A stretch of DNA of 64,000 nt from Desulfobacteraceae bacterium (GTDB taxonomy: Bacteria; Desulfobacterota; Desulfobacteria; Desulfobacterales; JACKCP01). How positions within the stretch are numbered: position 1 is the stretch's first letter; each line of letters starts with the position of its first letter. This document shows, piece by piece, positions 24,854-33,899 of this stretch. The stretch covers positions 1-64,000 of the forward strand of contig JACKCP010000003.1 in NCBI GenBank assembly GCA_020633955.1, read 5' to 3'. The notes beneath the pieces are model-generated. The model had not been told where the DNA came from, did not search any database, and worked only from the letters and a program-made list of their open reading frames with translations. The position numbers were made by a program, and so were the translations under genes.

Positions 24854-26158
24854 ATGTTTAAATTTATTGAAAATTATTTCGGGTTTAAAAGCCACGAAAC
24901 AAATTTGAAACAGGAAATGATAGCCGGTACAACAACTTTTTTGACAATGGCCTATATTATTTTTGTTAACCCGGATATTCTTTCAGCTACAGGAATGGAT
25001 AAGGGAGCACTTATTACTGTTACAATACTTGCTTCATTTCTTGGTACAATGCTTGCCGGAGTCTGGGGAAATGTTCCATTTGCAATGGCTCCAGGTATGG
25101 GACTCAACGCATTTTTTGCCTTCAGCCTTGTAATAGGTAAGCAGGTTACCTGGCAGACAGCTCTTGGTGTTGTCTTTCTTTCCGGGGTATTTTTCCTTCT
25201 ACTTACACTTACAGGTGTAAGAAAATGGGTTGTATTTGCAATCCCAAAGGAAATCAGGCTTGCTACCGCAGCTGGTATTGGGCTTTTTATCACTTTTATC
25301 GGATTCAAGGGAATGGGGCTTATTGTTTCTAATCCTGCAACTCTTGTGGGTATTGGAGAAATGTCAACTCCTGTTTTTCTTGGTCTTACAGGACTTGCAA
25401 TTATAGCTGTTCTTGAAGTTTTAAAGATTAAAGGCAGTATTTTAATTGGTATAATTACTGTAACTGTGGTTGGAATGATAACAGGAGATGCTTCTATACC
25501 TGAAAAATTTATTTCAGCTCCTCCTTCACCAGCTCCAATACTTTTTCAGCTTGATATTATCGGTGCTTTAAAATGGAGTTTGTGGGGTGCAATTTTTTCA
25601 TTTATCTTTGTTGACCTTTTTGATTCCCTTGGAACAATTCTTGCCTGCTCCTATGAGGCAAAACTTGTAAAGGAAGACGGCAGTATAGATAAAATTGACC
25701 AGGTTCTTGAAGCTGATGCTGTTGCAACAATAGCAGGAGCCCTTCTTGGAACAAGTACAACAACAACATATGTTGAATCAGGTGCTGGTATAGCAGAAGG
25801 TGGACGTACTGGATTTACAAGTGTTGTAACAGCACTTTTATTTCTTCTTGCACTTTTATTCACTCCGTTTATTGCAATAGTTCCTGCCTTTGCAACAGCT
25901 CCTGCACTTGTAGTGGTTGGTGTGTTCATGTTTAAAAATGTCGGGATAATAGATTTCAGCAAATTCGAGACAGGGGTTCCCGCTTTTCTTACAATGATTT
26001 TAATGCCTCTGACATACTCAATTTCTATGGGACTTGCTGTTGGATTTGTTTCCTACTGCATTCTTGGTGCTTTTTCAGGTAATTTTAAGAAAATTCATCC
26101 TCTAATGTGGGTTATTGGCGTTTTTTCTCTTATTGATATAATTTTAAATACTATTTAA
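24854..26158 (+). CDS. NCS2 family adenine/guanine/hypoxanthine permease
   Basis: A 434-residue inner-membrane purine transporter of the AzgA-like branch. Family segments are GTTTFLTMAYIIFVNPDIL, AMAPGMGLNAFFAF, GIGLFITFIGFKGMGLI, FIFVDLFDSLGTILAC and TTTYVESGAGIAEGGRTG. About a dozen hydrophobic helices are seen. A strong gggaggag ribosome site precedes ATG. The purine phosphoribosyltransferase gene follows after a terminator, which fits purine uptake and salvage. Confidence 0.92.
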   Translation: MFKFIENYFGFKSHETNLKQEMIAGTTTFLTMAYIIFVNPDILSATGMDKGALITVTILASFLGTMLAGVWGNVPFAMAPGMGLNAFFAFSLVIGKQVTWQTALGVVFLSGVFFLLLTLTGVRKWVVFAIPKEIRLATAAGIGLFITFIGFKGMGLIVSNPATLVGIGEMSTPVFLGLTGLAIIAVLEVLKIKGSILIGIITVTVVGMITGDASIPEKFISAPPSPAPILFQLDIIGALKWSLWGAIFSFIFVDLFDSLGTILACSYEAKLVKEDGSIDKIDQVLEADAVATIAGALLGTSTTTTYVESGAGIAEGGRTGFTSVVTALLFLLALLFTPFIAIVPAFATAPALVVVGVFMFKNVGIIDFSKFETGVPAFLTMILMPLTYSISMGLAVGFVSYCILGAFSGNFKKIHPLMWVIGVFSLIDIILNTI

Positions 26159-26172
26159 TAATTCTAATCTTT

Positions 26173-26219
26173 CACCGGTAAAAAAATTTTAATATTAGTT
26201 TTTTTGCCGGTGTTTTTTA
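26173..26219 (+). terminator. Terminator between the permease and phosphoribosyltransferase genes
   Basis: Arms caccggtaaaaaaa (from 26173) and tttttttgccggtg (to 26212) pair with one G-T wobble, and a T-run follows. The next gene's ribosome site lies just past it, so some readthrough is likely. Confidence 0.85.
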
Positions 26220-26234
26220 TATATGGAGCGGCTG

Positions 26235-26792
26235 ATGTCTGATAAAGTTAAAAAATTTTATATTTCACCTGAAATGCTTGAAAATGACTCATGGGGATTT
26301 GCAAAAAAACTTTTTAAAAAAAATCTTGATTTTGATCTCTTTGTAGGAGTTACAAGGGGAGGAGCACAGGTTTCTGTCTATATTCAGGAAGTTTTTGCTG
26401 TGCTTACAAAAACAAAAAAAAAGTATGCAACTATCCAGGCTCAGTCATATAAAGGAGTTTATGAAGCTTCTGATGAAGTTGTTGTAGATAATATTGAAGG
26501 TGTAATGCGTCAGATTGAAGACGGAACAAGGGTGATTGTAATTGATGATATATTTGACAGGGGAAAAACCTTTGAAGCTGTTAAAAAAAAGCTGCTTGAA
26601 AAAATTGATAAAAAAAATGTTTCCCTCACCATGGCCGCACTTTACTACAAACCTGAAAACAGGATTGCTGATATGCTGCCTGATGAATACTATAAAACCT
26701 TTGAATCACATCAGTGGATTGTTCTTCCCCATGAGCTTGAGGAACTGACAGAAAATGAAATGAAAGCCAAGGGGTTTATATTTCCTGAATAA
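26235..26792 (+). CDS. Purine phosphoribosyltransferase (xanthine/hypoxanthine-guanine type)
   Basis: A 185-residue type I phosphoribosyltransferase. VGVTRGGAQVS holds the pyrophosphate loop near residue 40, and RVIVIDDIFDRGKTF near residue 100 is the PRPP-binding motif. The C-terminal HQWIVLPHELEELTE resembles the bacterial Gpt/xanthine-type end (purine base W/I stacking). ATG 26235 is used because GGAG lies six bases upstream; ATG 26223 would add four residues without a site. It salvages bases taken up by the neighbouring permease. The exact base preference is not decided here. Confidence 0.85.
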   Translation: MSDKVKKFYISPEMLENDSWGFAKKLFKKNLDFDLFVGVTRGGAQVSVYIQEVFAVLTKTKKKYATIQAQSYKGVYEASDEVVVDNIEGVMRQIEDGTRVIVIDDIFDRGKTFEAVKKKLLEKIDKKNVSLTMAALYYKPENRIADMLPDEYYKTFESHQWIVLPHELEELTENEMKAKGFIFPE

Positions 26793-26868
26793 TATGTATG
26801 TTAAAACTTTCTGAGTTTCTATGGCATGGTCGATGACAGTGTTGAAAAGACTTTGTTCAGGTTAAAAT

Positions 26869-26911
26869 AAAAAACGGAATTTTATTCATGAAAATTCCGT
26901 TTTTTATTTTT
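26869..26911. terminator. Bidirectional terminator between the phosphoribosyltransferase gene and ihfA
   Basis: A perfect 15-base stem, aaaaaacggaatttt (26869-26883) with aaaattccgtttttt (26891-26905), has a seven-base loop and A/T runs on both sides. It serves the convergent genes ending at 26792 and 26919. Confidence 0.92.
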
Positions 26912-26918
26912 AACTTTT

Positions 26919-27194
26919 TTAGTTAATCTTGTCTCTTAATTTGCCTGAGCACTTGAATGTGACAATTTTTCTGGGTCTTAGCATAAGGTCATCACCTGTT
27001 GCCGGGTTTCTTCCTCTTCTTGCTTCCTTGTCCTTCAGACAGAATTTGCCAAATCCCGAGATTAAAATATCTTCACCGTTTTCAAGGCTTTTTTTCATTA
27101 TTTCAAGAAGGGTTTCTACAAGCTCAGATGCATCTTTTTTACTGAAACCCAGTTCATAAACCTGTTCGATAATGTCATTTTTGGTCAGTGCCAT
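26919..27194 (-). CDS. ihfA: Integration host factor alpha subunit
   Basis: A 91-residue DNA-bending protein of the HU/IHF family. ALTKNDIIEQVYELG, ILISGFGKFCLKDKEARRG, RNPATGDDLMLRPRK and the end IVTFKCSGKLRDKIN match IhfA more closely than HU. The intact RRGRNPATG is the DNA-inserting arm. It lies on the minus strand, 39 bases past the start of the unknown gene at 27234-27572. Confidence 0.9.
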   Translation of the reverse strand: MALTKNDIIEQVYELGFSKKDASELVETLLEIMKKSLENGEDILISGFGKFCLKDKEARRGRNPATGDDLMLRPRKIVTFKCSGKLRDKIN

Positions 27195-27233
27195 TTAAAC
27201 TCCTAAATTTTAATTCCTGCAAGACTTTAAGAT

Positions 27234-27572
27234 TTATAAAGGGAAATCCCCTTTTTTGTAAATGTGTTCAAAACAATAATCATAATATAAGGCTTCTTTT
27301 TCAATAAGAGACCTGTCTGATTCCTTAAGCCGGTTTTCTGTTATTTCCTTTATCCATATTTTTTTTGAAAAGGTATATATTTTTTCATATATATTTTGAT
27401 ACTCCAGACCTTCTCCCTGCTTTTCAAGATATGATTTCATACCTTCAAGCACTGCCTTGACAGAATTGACATAGCCTGTTCCATCGTCTGTGAAATTTTG
27501 ACTTTCCCTGCAAAGGGAGATAACTATATCTTTAGTCATTTTAGTGAGATGTTCTTTTTTGCCCTTGTCCAT
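27234..27572 (-). CDS. Small hypothetical protein upstream of ihfA
   Basis: A 112-residue protein without a recognised domain, signal peptide or membrane helix. It is helical and charged; notable parts are SLCRESQNFTDDGTGYVNSV and the end YYDYCFEHIYKKGDFPL. The ATG at 27572 has GGAGAA-type sequence upstream (minus strand). It is in the same orientation as ihfA with 39 bases between, so the two may share a transcript. Function not assigned. Confidence 0.6.
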   Translation of the reverse strand: MDKGKKEHLTKMTKDIVISLCRESQNFTDDGTGYVNSVKAVLEGMKSYLEKQGEGLEYQNIYEKIYTFSKKIWIKEITENRLKESDRSLIEKEALYYDYCFEHIYKKGDFPL

Positions 27573-27921
27573 GGCAATTCTCCAAAATTGTTTTCACCAG
27601 GCTATTCAAAATCCCTAAAGACCGATGAAATATATTTTTATTTGTTGTTCGTCAAGCTATCTTTTTATTCTTTTTTATATTTAAGTACTTGAAATATCGG
27701 CACTTGAAAAAAAAAAGATTTAATTGTAGAAGAAAACAGCTTTAAGCATTAAGTTCTAAAAAAGTCTAAAATATTTTTTGTTTCAGTTTTTTTGAATTAA
27801 ATCATTTTTAAATTGCTGACTTTTTAAAAAATAATTCAAGCGATTTTCAATTAATTGACATTGTTAAAAAATATTTTTTTGTCTTAACAGCATACTTAAA
27901 AGAAAATCAAGAAAAAAATTA
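27573..27921. other. Gene-free AT-rich divergent spacer before mfd
   Basis: This 349-base stretch separates the minus-strand ihfA group from mfd. It is very AT-rich. TTGACA occurs at 27855-27860, but no good -10 box lies at 17 bases. I see no gene, hairpin terminator or riboswitch in it. Confidence 0.5.
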
Positions 27922-30900
27922 ATGGATTTTACTGAAGAATTAAAAACCGATGAATTTAAAAGTTTTGAAATATCCGGCATAAATTCTGGAGTATGCGGAT
28001 ATGCAGTCTCAAAAATTAAAGAAGCTCTTTTAAAACCTGTGTTTGTTTTTGCAAGGGATGAAGAAGAGTGTGAAAGACTTGCCCAGGATACTTCTTTTTT
28101 TTTAAGTGAAGATCAGATTCGAATTTTCCCTGGTTATAATCAGGATATCTTTAAATCAGATTCCTTTCATATGGAAACTGCAGCCAGACGAATAAAGCTT
28201 TTATTTGAAATCCATGACGGCTCTTTTAATAATATTGTTTTTATTCCCTGGACCGAGGCGCTTCGTTATATAATACCCGGAAAAAAACTTGATGAAAGTG
28301 TTGATATTTACGGTGTTTTAGAAGATGTAAAAATGGACGACATAATATCAAAACTTTCAAAGCTTGGGTACTCAAGAGCCTCATTGGTAGAAGAGCCCGG
28401 AGATTTTGCAGTAAGAGGTGGGATTCTTGATTTTTATCCTCCTTTGTATGATGAACCAGTAAGAATTGAATTTTTTGGTGATCAGATTGAATCTATCCGC
28501 ATTTTTTCAGTGGTCACCCAGAGAAAAATAAGGGACATAGAAGAGGTCTTTGTTGCACCGGTAAGTGAGGTGGTTTTTACAGAGGATCAAAAGGACGGTA
28601 TTTTCTCAAAAATAAGGATAAAAGGAGCTGAGGCAAATGCATCTGTTGATGCAGTAAAATCTGTCCTTGAAAGGATCAGGGAAGAGGGAAGTTTTCAGGG
28701 AATTGAGTCTCTTTTGCCCCTTTTTTATGAATCAAAGGCAACTTTTGCAGATTATATCCCGGATGACAGTGTTGTATTGTTTTCAAATTCTTCGGGTTTT
28801 AAAGAAATTTTTGATGAAGTTTTTAAAAAAAATGAAGAAAATTACTACAATGCACTTGAGGCCGGTTTTTTTATCCTTCATCCAAGAGAACTTTTTGAAT
28901 CAGCTGAATCTGTCAGGCAAAAACTTTTCAGGCATAAAAATATAAATTTAAGAAATCTTCCCGGAAATGATAAAGGAATAAAAAATTTATTTTTAAAAGT
29001 TCAGGACAACTCATGGGTGAAATCACAGCTCAAAGCAAAAACAGGATCTGATTTTCCCCTTTCTCCTCTTTCAGAATGGGTTTTTGAGAAGAAAAAGAAA
29101 AATATTCTCCCTGTAATTGTTTGTTCTTCAAAAACTCAGTGTGAAAGGCTTTCTTCAGTTCTTAAACCCTATGGAGTTGATGCTGAGTTTTATCCACAGT
29201 TTTTTTCTTTAAAAAACAATTTAAAAAGATCAATTATTTCTTCTGCTGTAATAGTTGCCGGAGATCTTGCCAGCGGTTTTACCTTTGAAGACCAAGGTCT
29301 TGCAATAATAACCGAGAATGAAATTTTTGGTGTAAAACATGCAAGAAGAAAAAAGGTAAGGAAGCTTGCAGGAGAAAGAATTTTCTCTCTTAACGAACTT
29401 AATATTGATGATATTGTGGTTCACGGTGAACACGGCCTTGGAAGATATAAGGGGCTTGAAAAAATCAGTATCGGAAGTATTGATGGTGAGTTTGCCATTG
29501 TTGAATATTTTGACAATGACAGGCTTTATGTACCTGTTGACAGAATAAATATACTCCAAAAATATGTCGGTGCTGAAAATTCAAAAGTAAATCTCGACCG
29601 CCTTGGTGCAAAGGAGTTTACAAAGGCCAAGGAAAAAGCAAGAAAAAAAGCTGAAAAAATTGCAAAGGAACTTCTTTCTGTTTATGCAAAAAGGGAAATT
29701 GAATCAGGGTATGCATTCAGTCCGCCAGATGATCTTTTCAAGGATTTTGAGGCAGGGTTCCCATATGTTGAAACAAGCGGTCAGCTCAAGGCTATAAAAG
29801 ATGTTTTAATGGATATGACCTCCAAAAAACCAATGGATCGGCTTGTATGCGGTGATGTTGGTTATGGAAAAACTGAGGTTGCCGTAAGAGCGGCATTTAA
29901 GGCATGGAGTGAGGGAAGGCAGACTGCAGTTCTTGTTCCAACAACAATTCTAGCAGAACAGCATTACAAGACATTTTCAGAAAGATTTGAAGGCTATCCT
30001 GTAAATATTTTTGTTTTAAACAGGTTTAAAACAAAAAAAGAGCAGCTCCAGACCATAGAAAAAATGATGTCAGGTGAAGCTGATATTGTAATTGGAACTC
30101 ACAGGCTTTTGCAAAATGACATAAAATTTGAATCCCTTGGACTTCTTGTGATTGATGAAGAACAAAGATTTGGTGTAAAACACAAGGAAAAAATCAAGTC
30201 AATAAGAGCTTCTGTTGATGTTTTGACCCTGACAGCTACACCAATACCACGAACACTTCACCTTTCACTATCTGGAATAAGGGACATAAGCATTATCTCA
30301 ACTCCCCCTGAAGCAAGACAGCCTGTTAACACATATATCTCGGAGTTTGATGAAAATGTTGTAAAAGATGCTGTTTTAAAGGAGATAAAACGAAACGGAC
30401 AAGTTTACTTTGTTCATAACAGCATAGAAACAATTGATGGAATCTGTTCTTTTCTTGAAAAAATTCTTCCCAACGTAAAAATTGGAAAAGCACATGGAAG
30501 AATGCCGGAAAAGCAGCTTGAAGAGGCCATGAAAAAGTTTATTCATAAAGAAACAGACGTGCTTGTCTGTACAACTATAGTTGAATCAGGTCTTGATATT
30601 CCGGATGCAAACACAATGATAATAAACAGAGCTGATCGTTTCGGACTTTCCCAGCTTTATCAGCTAAGGGGCAGGATAGGACGCGGAAGAAATCAGGCCC
30701 ATGCCTATCTTTTTATTCCTGAAGAAAACCGTCTTACAAAAGAAGCCCAGAAAAGACTTAAGGTTTTAATGCAGTATTCTGAACTTGGTGCAGGATTTCA
30801 GCTTGCAATGGGTGATCTTCAGATAAGAGGTGCAGGTGATATTCTTGGAGCTTCCCAGTCAGGACATGTTTCTGCCATAGGATACGACATGTTTTTGACT

Positions 30901-31395
30901 CTGCTTCAAAATGAAGTGGCAAATCTTAAAGGCGAGGAAATTAAGGAACCTCTTGAGCCTGAAATAAATATTGGTCTGAGTGCCTATATTCCGGAAACAT
31001 ATATTCCAGATATTGATCAGAGAATGATTCTTTACAGAAGGCTTTCAAGACTTACTGAAATTAAGAGATTGAAGGAATTCAAGCTTGAGCTTTCCGACAG
31101 ATACGGAACTCTTCCAAAAGAAGCTGAAAATCTTTTACTTAAAATCATGCTTAGAATCTTGTGCGTGAAATCAGGGATAACCCAGCTTGATATGAACAAG
31201 AGCGGTCTTACTTTTATTTTTTCAAAAAACTATGTTAATAATCCTTTGACATTAAAAAGGCTTGCAGAACAGACTAAAGGCTGGAAGTTTGACACTACTT
31301 TGAAACTTTCTATTGATACAGCAGGTGTAAAACCAACTTTTTTAACTGTTAAAAAAATTCTTGACGATTTAAATGAATACATTCAAGGCAGATAG
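27922..31395 (+). CDS. mfd: Transcription-repair coupling factor
   Basis: A 1157-residue Mfd protein that removes stalled RNA polymerase and recruits UvrA. The UvrB-homology region includes GDFAVRGGILDFYPPLYDEP (residues 155-175). The RNA polymerase interaction domain begins at LNIDDIVVHGEHGLGRYKGL near 495. The RecG-like motor has Walker A CGDVGYGKTEVA near 645, DEEQRFGVKHKE, TLTATPIPRTLHLS, the helicase motif QLRGRIGRG and the TRG-like segment. The C-terminal domain is present to AGVKPTF. The length is normal. No SD is clear at ATG 27922. Confidence 0.97.
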   Translation: MDFTEELKTDEFKSFEISGINSGVCGYAVSKIKEALLKPVFVFARDEEECERLAQDTSFFLSEDQIRIFPGYNQDIFKSDSFHMETAARRIKLLFEIHDGSFNNIVFIPWTEALRYIIPGKKLDESVDIYGVLEDVKMDDIISKLSKLGYSRASLVEEPGDFAVRGGILDFYPPLYDEPVRIEFFGDQIESIRIFSVVTQRKIRDIEEVFVAPVSEVVFTEDQKDGIFSKIRIKGAEANASVDAVKSVLERIREEGSFQGIESLLPLFYESKATFADYIPDDSVVLFSNSSGFKEIFDEVFKKNEENYYNALEAGFFILHPRELFESAESVRQKLFRHKNINLRNLPGNDKGIKNLFLKVQDNSWVKSQLKAKTGSDFPLSPLSEWVFEKKKKNILPVIVCSSKTQCERLSSVLKPYGVDAEFYPQFFSLKNNLKRSIISSAVIVAGDLASGFTFEDQGLAIITENEIFGVKHARRKKVRKLAGERIFSLNELNIDDIVVHGEHGLGRYKGLEKISIGSIDGEFAIVEYFDNDRLYVPVDRINILQKYVGAENSKVNLDRLGAKEFTKAKEKARKKAEKIAKELLSVYAKREIESGYAFSPPDDLFKDFEAGFPYVETSGQLKAIKDVLMDMTSKKPMDRLVCGDVGYGKTEVAVRAAFKAWSEGRQTAVLVPTTILAEQHYKTFSERFEGYPVNIFVLNRFKTKKEQLQTIEKMMSGEADIVIGTHRLLQNDIKFESLGLLVIDEEQRFGVKHKEKIKSIRASVDVLTLTATPIPRTLHLSLSGIRDISIISTPPEARQPVNTYISEFDENVVKDAVLKEIKRNGQVYFVHNSIETIDGICSFLEKILPNVKIGKAHGRMPEKQLEEAMKKFIHKETDVLVCTTIVESGLDIPDANTMIINRADRFGLSQLYQLRGRIGRGRNQAHAYLFIPEENRLTKEAQKRLKVLMQYSELGAGFQLAMGDLQIRGAGDILGASQSGHVSAIGYDMFLTLLQNEVANLKGEEIKEPLEPEINIGLSAYIPETYIPDIDQRMILYRRLSRLTEIKRLKEFKLELSDRYGTLPKEAENLLLKIMLRILCVKSGITQLDMNKSGLTFIFSKNYVNNPLTLKRLAEQTKGWKFDTTLKLSIDTAGVKPTFLTVKKILDDLNEYIQGR

Positions 31396-31417
31396 AATAT
31401 CTAAATTAAGGCGTTTT

Positions 31418-32095
31418 ATGAAAAAAATTATTTTTATTTTTATAATTATTGGTTTATTTTGCGGATGTTCCACAGAAAATGAAAAAAAAAGCAGGAATAA
31501 GTTAATTGCCGCTGTCGGCAGTTCAAAAATAACTCTTGAAGATTTTGAAGTTGCATTTGAAGTAACAAAACTTGGTTATTCACATAATTATGTCTTGAAA
31601 AATCTTGCTTCTTTAAAGGAAGATGTATTAACTCAGCTTATTGAGGAAGAGCTTATTGTTGAATATGCATCAAAAAAAGGCATTATCTATACTAGGGAAG
31701 AATTTGCAAAAGATCTGGAAAATGTAAAAAATGAGTATCCGGACAATGTTTTTGAAGAGCTTTTAAAGGAAAATGCAATTGAACCTGCTGTTTTTGAGAA
31801 AAGATTTAAGAGGGAAATGGCGGTAAAAAAAGCACTTTCAGCAATTATCAATGTAAATGTTGAAGTAGCAGAGGAAGATTTGAGGGATGCTTTTTTAAAA
31901 TACTGTGAAATTAACAAACTGAATCCTGATGATGTAAGGGATGATACCGATATTACAGAAGCTGTTTTGATGAGTGTTAAAAGAAAAAAAATTCAGTCTG
32001 ATTATGACAGTCTTCTTGATGAGCTTAAAAAAACAACACAAATTGATATTGATAGAGAAAACTGGGCTGAAGTATTAAAAGAGGGCAAATTATAA
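31418..32095 (+). CDS. SurA_N-like lipoprotein (chaperone, no PPIase domain)
   Basis: A 225-residue lipoprotein. The signal FIFIIIGLFCGC ends in the lipobox Cys near residue 16. The rest resembles a SurA N-terminal chaperone domain (VGSSKITLEDFEVAFE, LTQLIEEELIVEYASKKGI) but lacks an obvious parvulin domain. ATG 31418 is chosen because the signal peptide starts there; an earlier start at 31373 would overlap the end of mfd and put 15 charged residues before the signal. It pairs with the SurA-type gene that begins 16 bases downstream. Confidence 0.75.
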   Translation: MKKIIFIFIIIGLFCGCSTENEKKSRNKLIAAVGSSKITLEDFEVAFEVTKLGYSHNYVLKNLASLKEDVLTQLIEEELIVEYASKKGIIYTREEFAKDLENVKNEYPDNVFEELLKENAIEPAVFEKRFKREMAVKKALSAIINVNVEVAEEDLRDAFLKYCEINKLNPDDVRDDTDITEAVLMSVKRKKIQSDYDSLLDELKKTTQIDIDRENWAEVLKEGKL

Positions 32096-32111
32096 TTAAC
32101 AGGGACAAAGA

Positions 32112-33083
32112 ATGAATATTTTTAAATATGCAGTTATTTTTTTTATTTTATTTTCACAGATATGCTTTGGTGAGCAAAAACTTGTGGACAGAATAGTTGC
32201 TGAAGTTGACAATGAGATTATTACCTATCGTGAGCTTGAAAAAGAAATTGAGCCTTTTGTAGAAAGAATAAAGGCTTCCGGATATTCAGAAAAAGAGGAG
32301 CAGGAACTTGTTGATGAGGTAAGAGCCAGGATGCTTAGAAACCTTGTTGATGAAAAAATTGCAGAGATTGCGGCAAAACGATCTAAAATTGAAATAGATG
32401 ATAATGAAATTGAGCAGTTTTTAAACAATATAAAAATTGAACAGAATTTAACAACTGAAGAACTGGAGTCGGCTCTTTTGATGGAAGGAATGACTCTTGA
32501 TGATTATAAAAAAAAATTAACCCGGCAGATTTTGAAAAGAAAACTGATAGATTATGAAGTAAGATCAAAAATTGTTGTTACAAAAGAAGATGTAAAAAAA
32601 TATTATGATGAGAATTTAAAAAAATATCAGGGCGAAGAAGCCTTTGAAATCTGGCATATTACAATTCCTTCAGATCAGTATAGTGAAGAAGAAAAAGAAG
32701 ATATTTTGAAAATTTTTGAAAATATCAGGGAAAATGCAGTTGAAAACAATAACTTCAAGGATGTGTCTTCTGGGGCGGATTCTTATTTTGAAGGATTAAA
32801 AGTACTTTCTGGCAATCTTGGCTATTTTAAAAAAGATGACCTTTCAGAATCCATAAAGTCAGTTATTGAAAAATTCGACAAGGGAGATGTAAGCTCTCCC
32901 CTGATAACATCCAGGGGGATTCAGATGTTTTATGTTTCCGATAGAAAAGTAACCAATAAAATCGAGTTTGCTGAGGCTGAACCTGAAATAAGAAGAATTA
33001 TATACAATCAGGAAGTTGAGAAAAGATTTGAAAAATGGATAGAAAACCTAAAGCAGAATATGCACATAACAATAATTGAGTAA
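32112..33083 (+). CDS. surA: SurA-type periplasmic peptidyl-prolyl isomerase
   Basis: A 323-residue periplasmic chaperone. The signal peptide MNIFKYAVIFFILFSQICFG is followed by a SurA_N domain (VDRIVAEVDNEIITYRELEK, LVDEKIAEIAAKR) and one PPIC-type parvulin domain near residues 180-275 (AFEIWHITIPSDQ, LSGNLGYFKKDDL, SPLITSRGIQMFYVSDRK). SurA assists outer-membrane protein folding. The order lipoprotein-surA-recO is an operon with short gaps. Confidence 0.85.
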   Translation: MNIFKYAVIFFILFSQICFGEQKLVDRIVAEVDNEIITYRELEKEIEPFVERIKASGYSEKEEQELVDEVRARMLRNLVDEKIAEIAAKRSKIEIDDNEIEQFLNNIKIEQNLTTEELESALLMEGMTLDDYKKKLTRQILKRKLIDYEVRSKIVVTKEDVKKYYDENLKKYQGEEAFEIWHITIPSDQYSEEEKEDILKIFENIRENAVENNNFKDVSSGADSYFEGLKVLSGNLGYFKKDDLSESIKSVIEKFDKGDVSSPLITSRGIQMFYVSDRKVTNKIEFAEAEPEIRRIIYNQEVEKRFEKWIENLKQNMHITIIE

Positions 33084-33095
33084 GGATAATCAGTG

Positions 33096-33860
33096 ATGAA
33101 CCAGGCTTCCATGAATTCTGTTCTTTTAAGAAAAACAGAGTTTGGAGATTTTGATTATATTCTGACCTATTTTACAAAAGAGCTTGGGAATATTTCTGTT
33201 ATTGCAAAAAATGCCAAAAAAAGTAAAAAAAGGTTTTCAGGAAAACTTGAACTTTATACTGTTTCAAAAATTATTTATTCATCGGGCAATAATGGGGCAA
33301 TGCCTGTTCTTACTGAAGTAACTCTGGAAGAACCGTTTGAAAATATAAGAATGGATATTTTAAAACTTGCATTTGCATCATACTGGGCAGAAATAATTAC
33401 AAGCTGGATTCAGGCAAATAATCCCCAGGAAAAAATTTATGAACTTCTTACTTTTCTTCTTGGAGTTTTAAATGAAAATAAAATTTCACCCCAGGCTGCA
33501 AATCTTTATTTTCAGGTTCATTTTTTAAAGTTTTCCGGATTTGATCCAATGCTTTCAAAGTGTGCCTCCTGTGGAAAAGAACTTGAAAAAAGTCTTAAAA
33601 ATTTCAGGTTCAGGTTTGACAAAGGCGGCATATTATGCAGTAAATGCTGTGATTTCTACAATGGAAGTCTTTCTGCTGTAAACCTGAAACAGCTTTTGTG
33701 GATAAGGCAAAACGAGTTTGAAACGGCATCAAAACTGAGGTTTTCTGTAAAAAATATAAAAGATTGTACCAGCTTTTTAAGCGGTTTTCTTTCCTATAAC
33801 ACAGGAAGGGAATTTAATTCACAAAGAATTATTAATTGTCTTGAAACCCAGGGGTTATGA
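33096..33860 (+). CDS. recO: DNA repair protein RecO
   Basis: A 254-residue RecO. The N-terminal OB domain (LLRKTEFGDFDYILTYFTKE, LGNISVIAKNAKKSKKRFSG) and zinc-binding motifs KCASCGKELE and GGILCSKCC are present. ATG 33096 is chosen because it is directly behind the in-frame GTG at 33093 and has AAGGA at good distance; the start could be either. RecO loads RecA onto SSB-coated DNA with RecR. It follows surA by about ten bases. Confidence 0.93.
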   Translation: MNQASMNSVLLRKTEFGDFDYILTYFTKELGNISVIAKNAKKSKKRFSGKLELYTVSKIIYSSGNNGAMPVLTEVTLEEPFENIRMDILKLAFASYWAEIITSWIQANNPQEKIYELLTFLLGVLNENKISPQAANLYFQVHFLKFSGFDPMLSKCASCGKELEKSLKNFRFRFDKGGILCSKCCDFYNGSLSAVNLKQLLWIRQNEFETASKLRFSVKNIKDCTSFLSGFLSYNTGREFNSQRIINCLETQGL

Positions 33861-33899
33861 GTTTTGAGGTAAAATAAAAAAGGAATTTATCAAAAAGCC

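Noticed and set aside
31373..31417. Upstream start for the SurA_N-like lipoprotein
   Set aside because: It would begin inside mfd and place charged residues ahead of the signal peptide.
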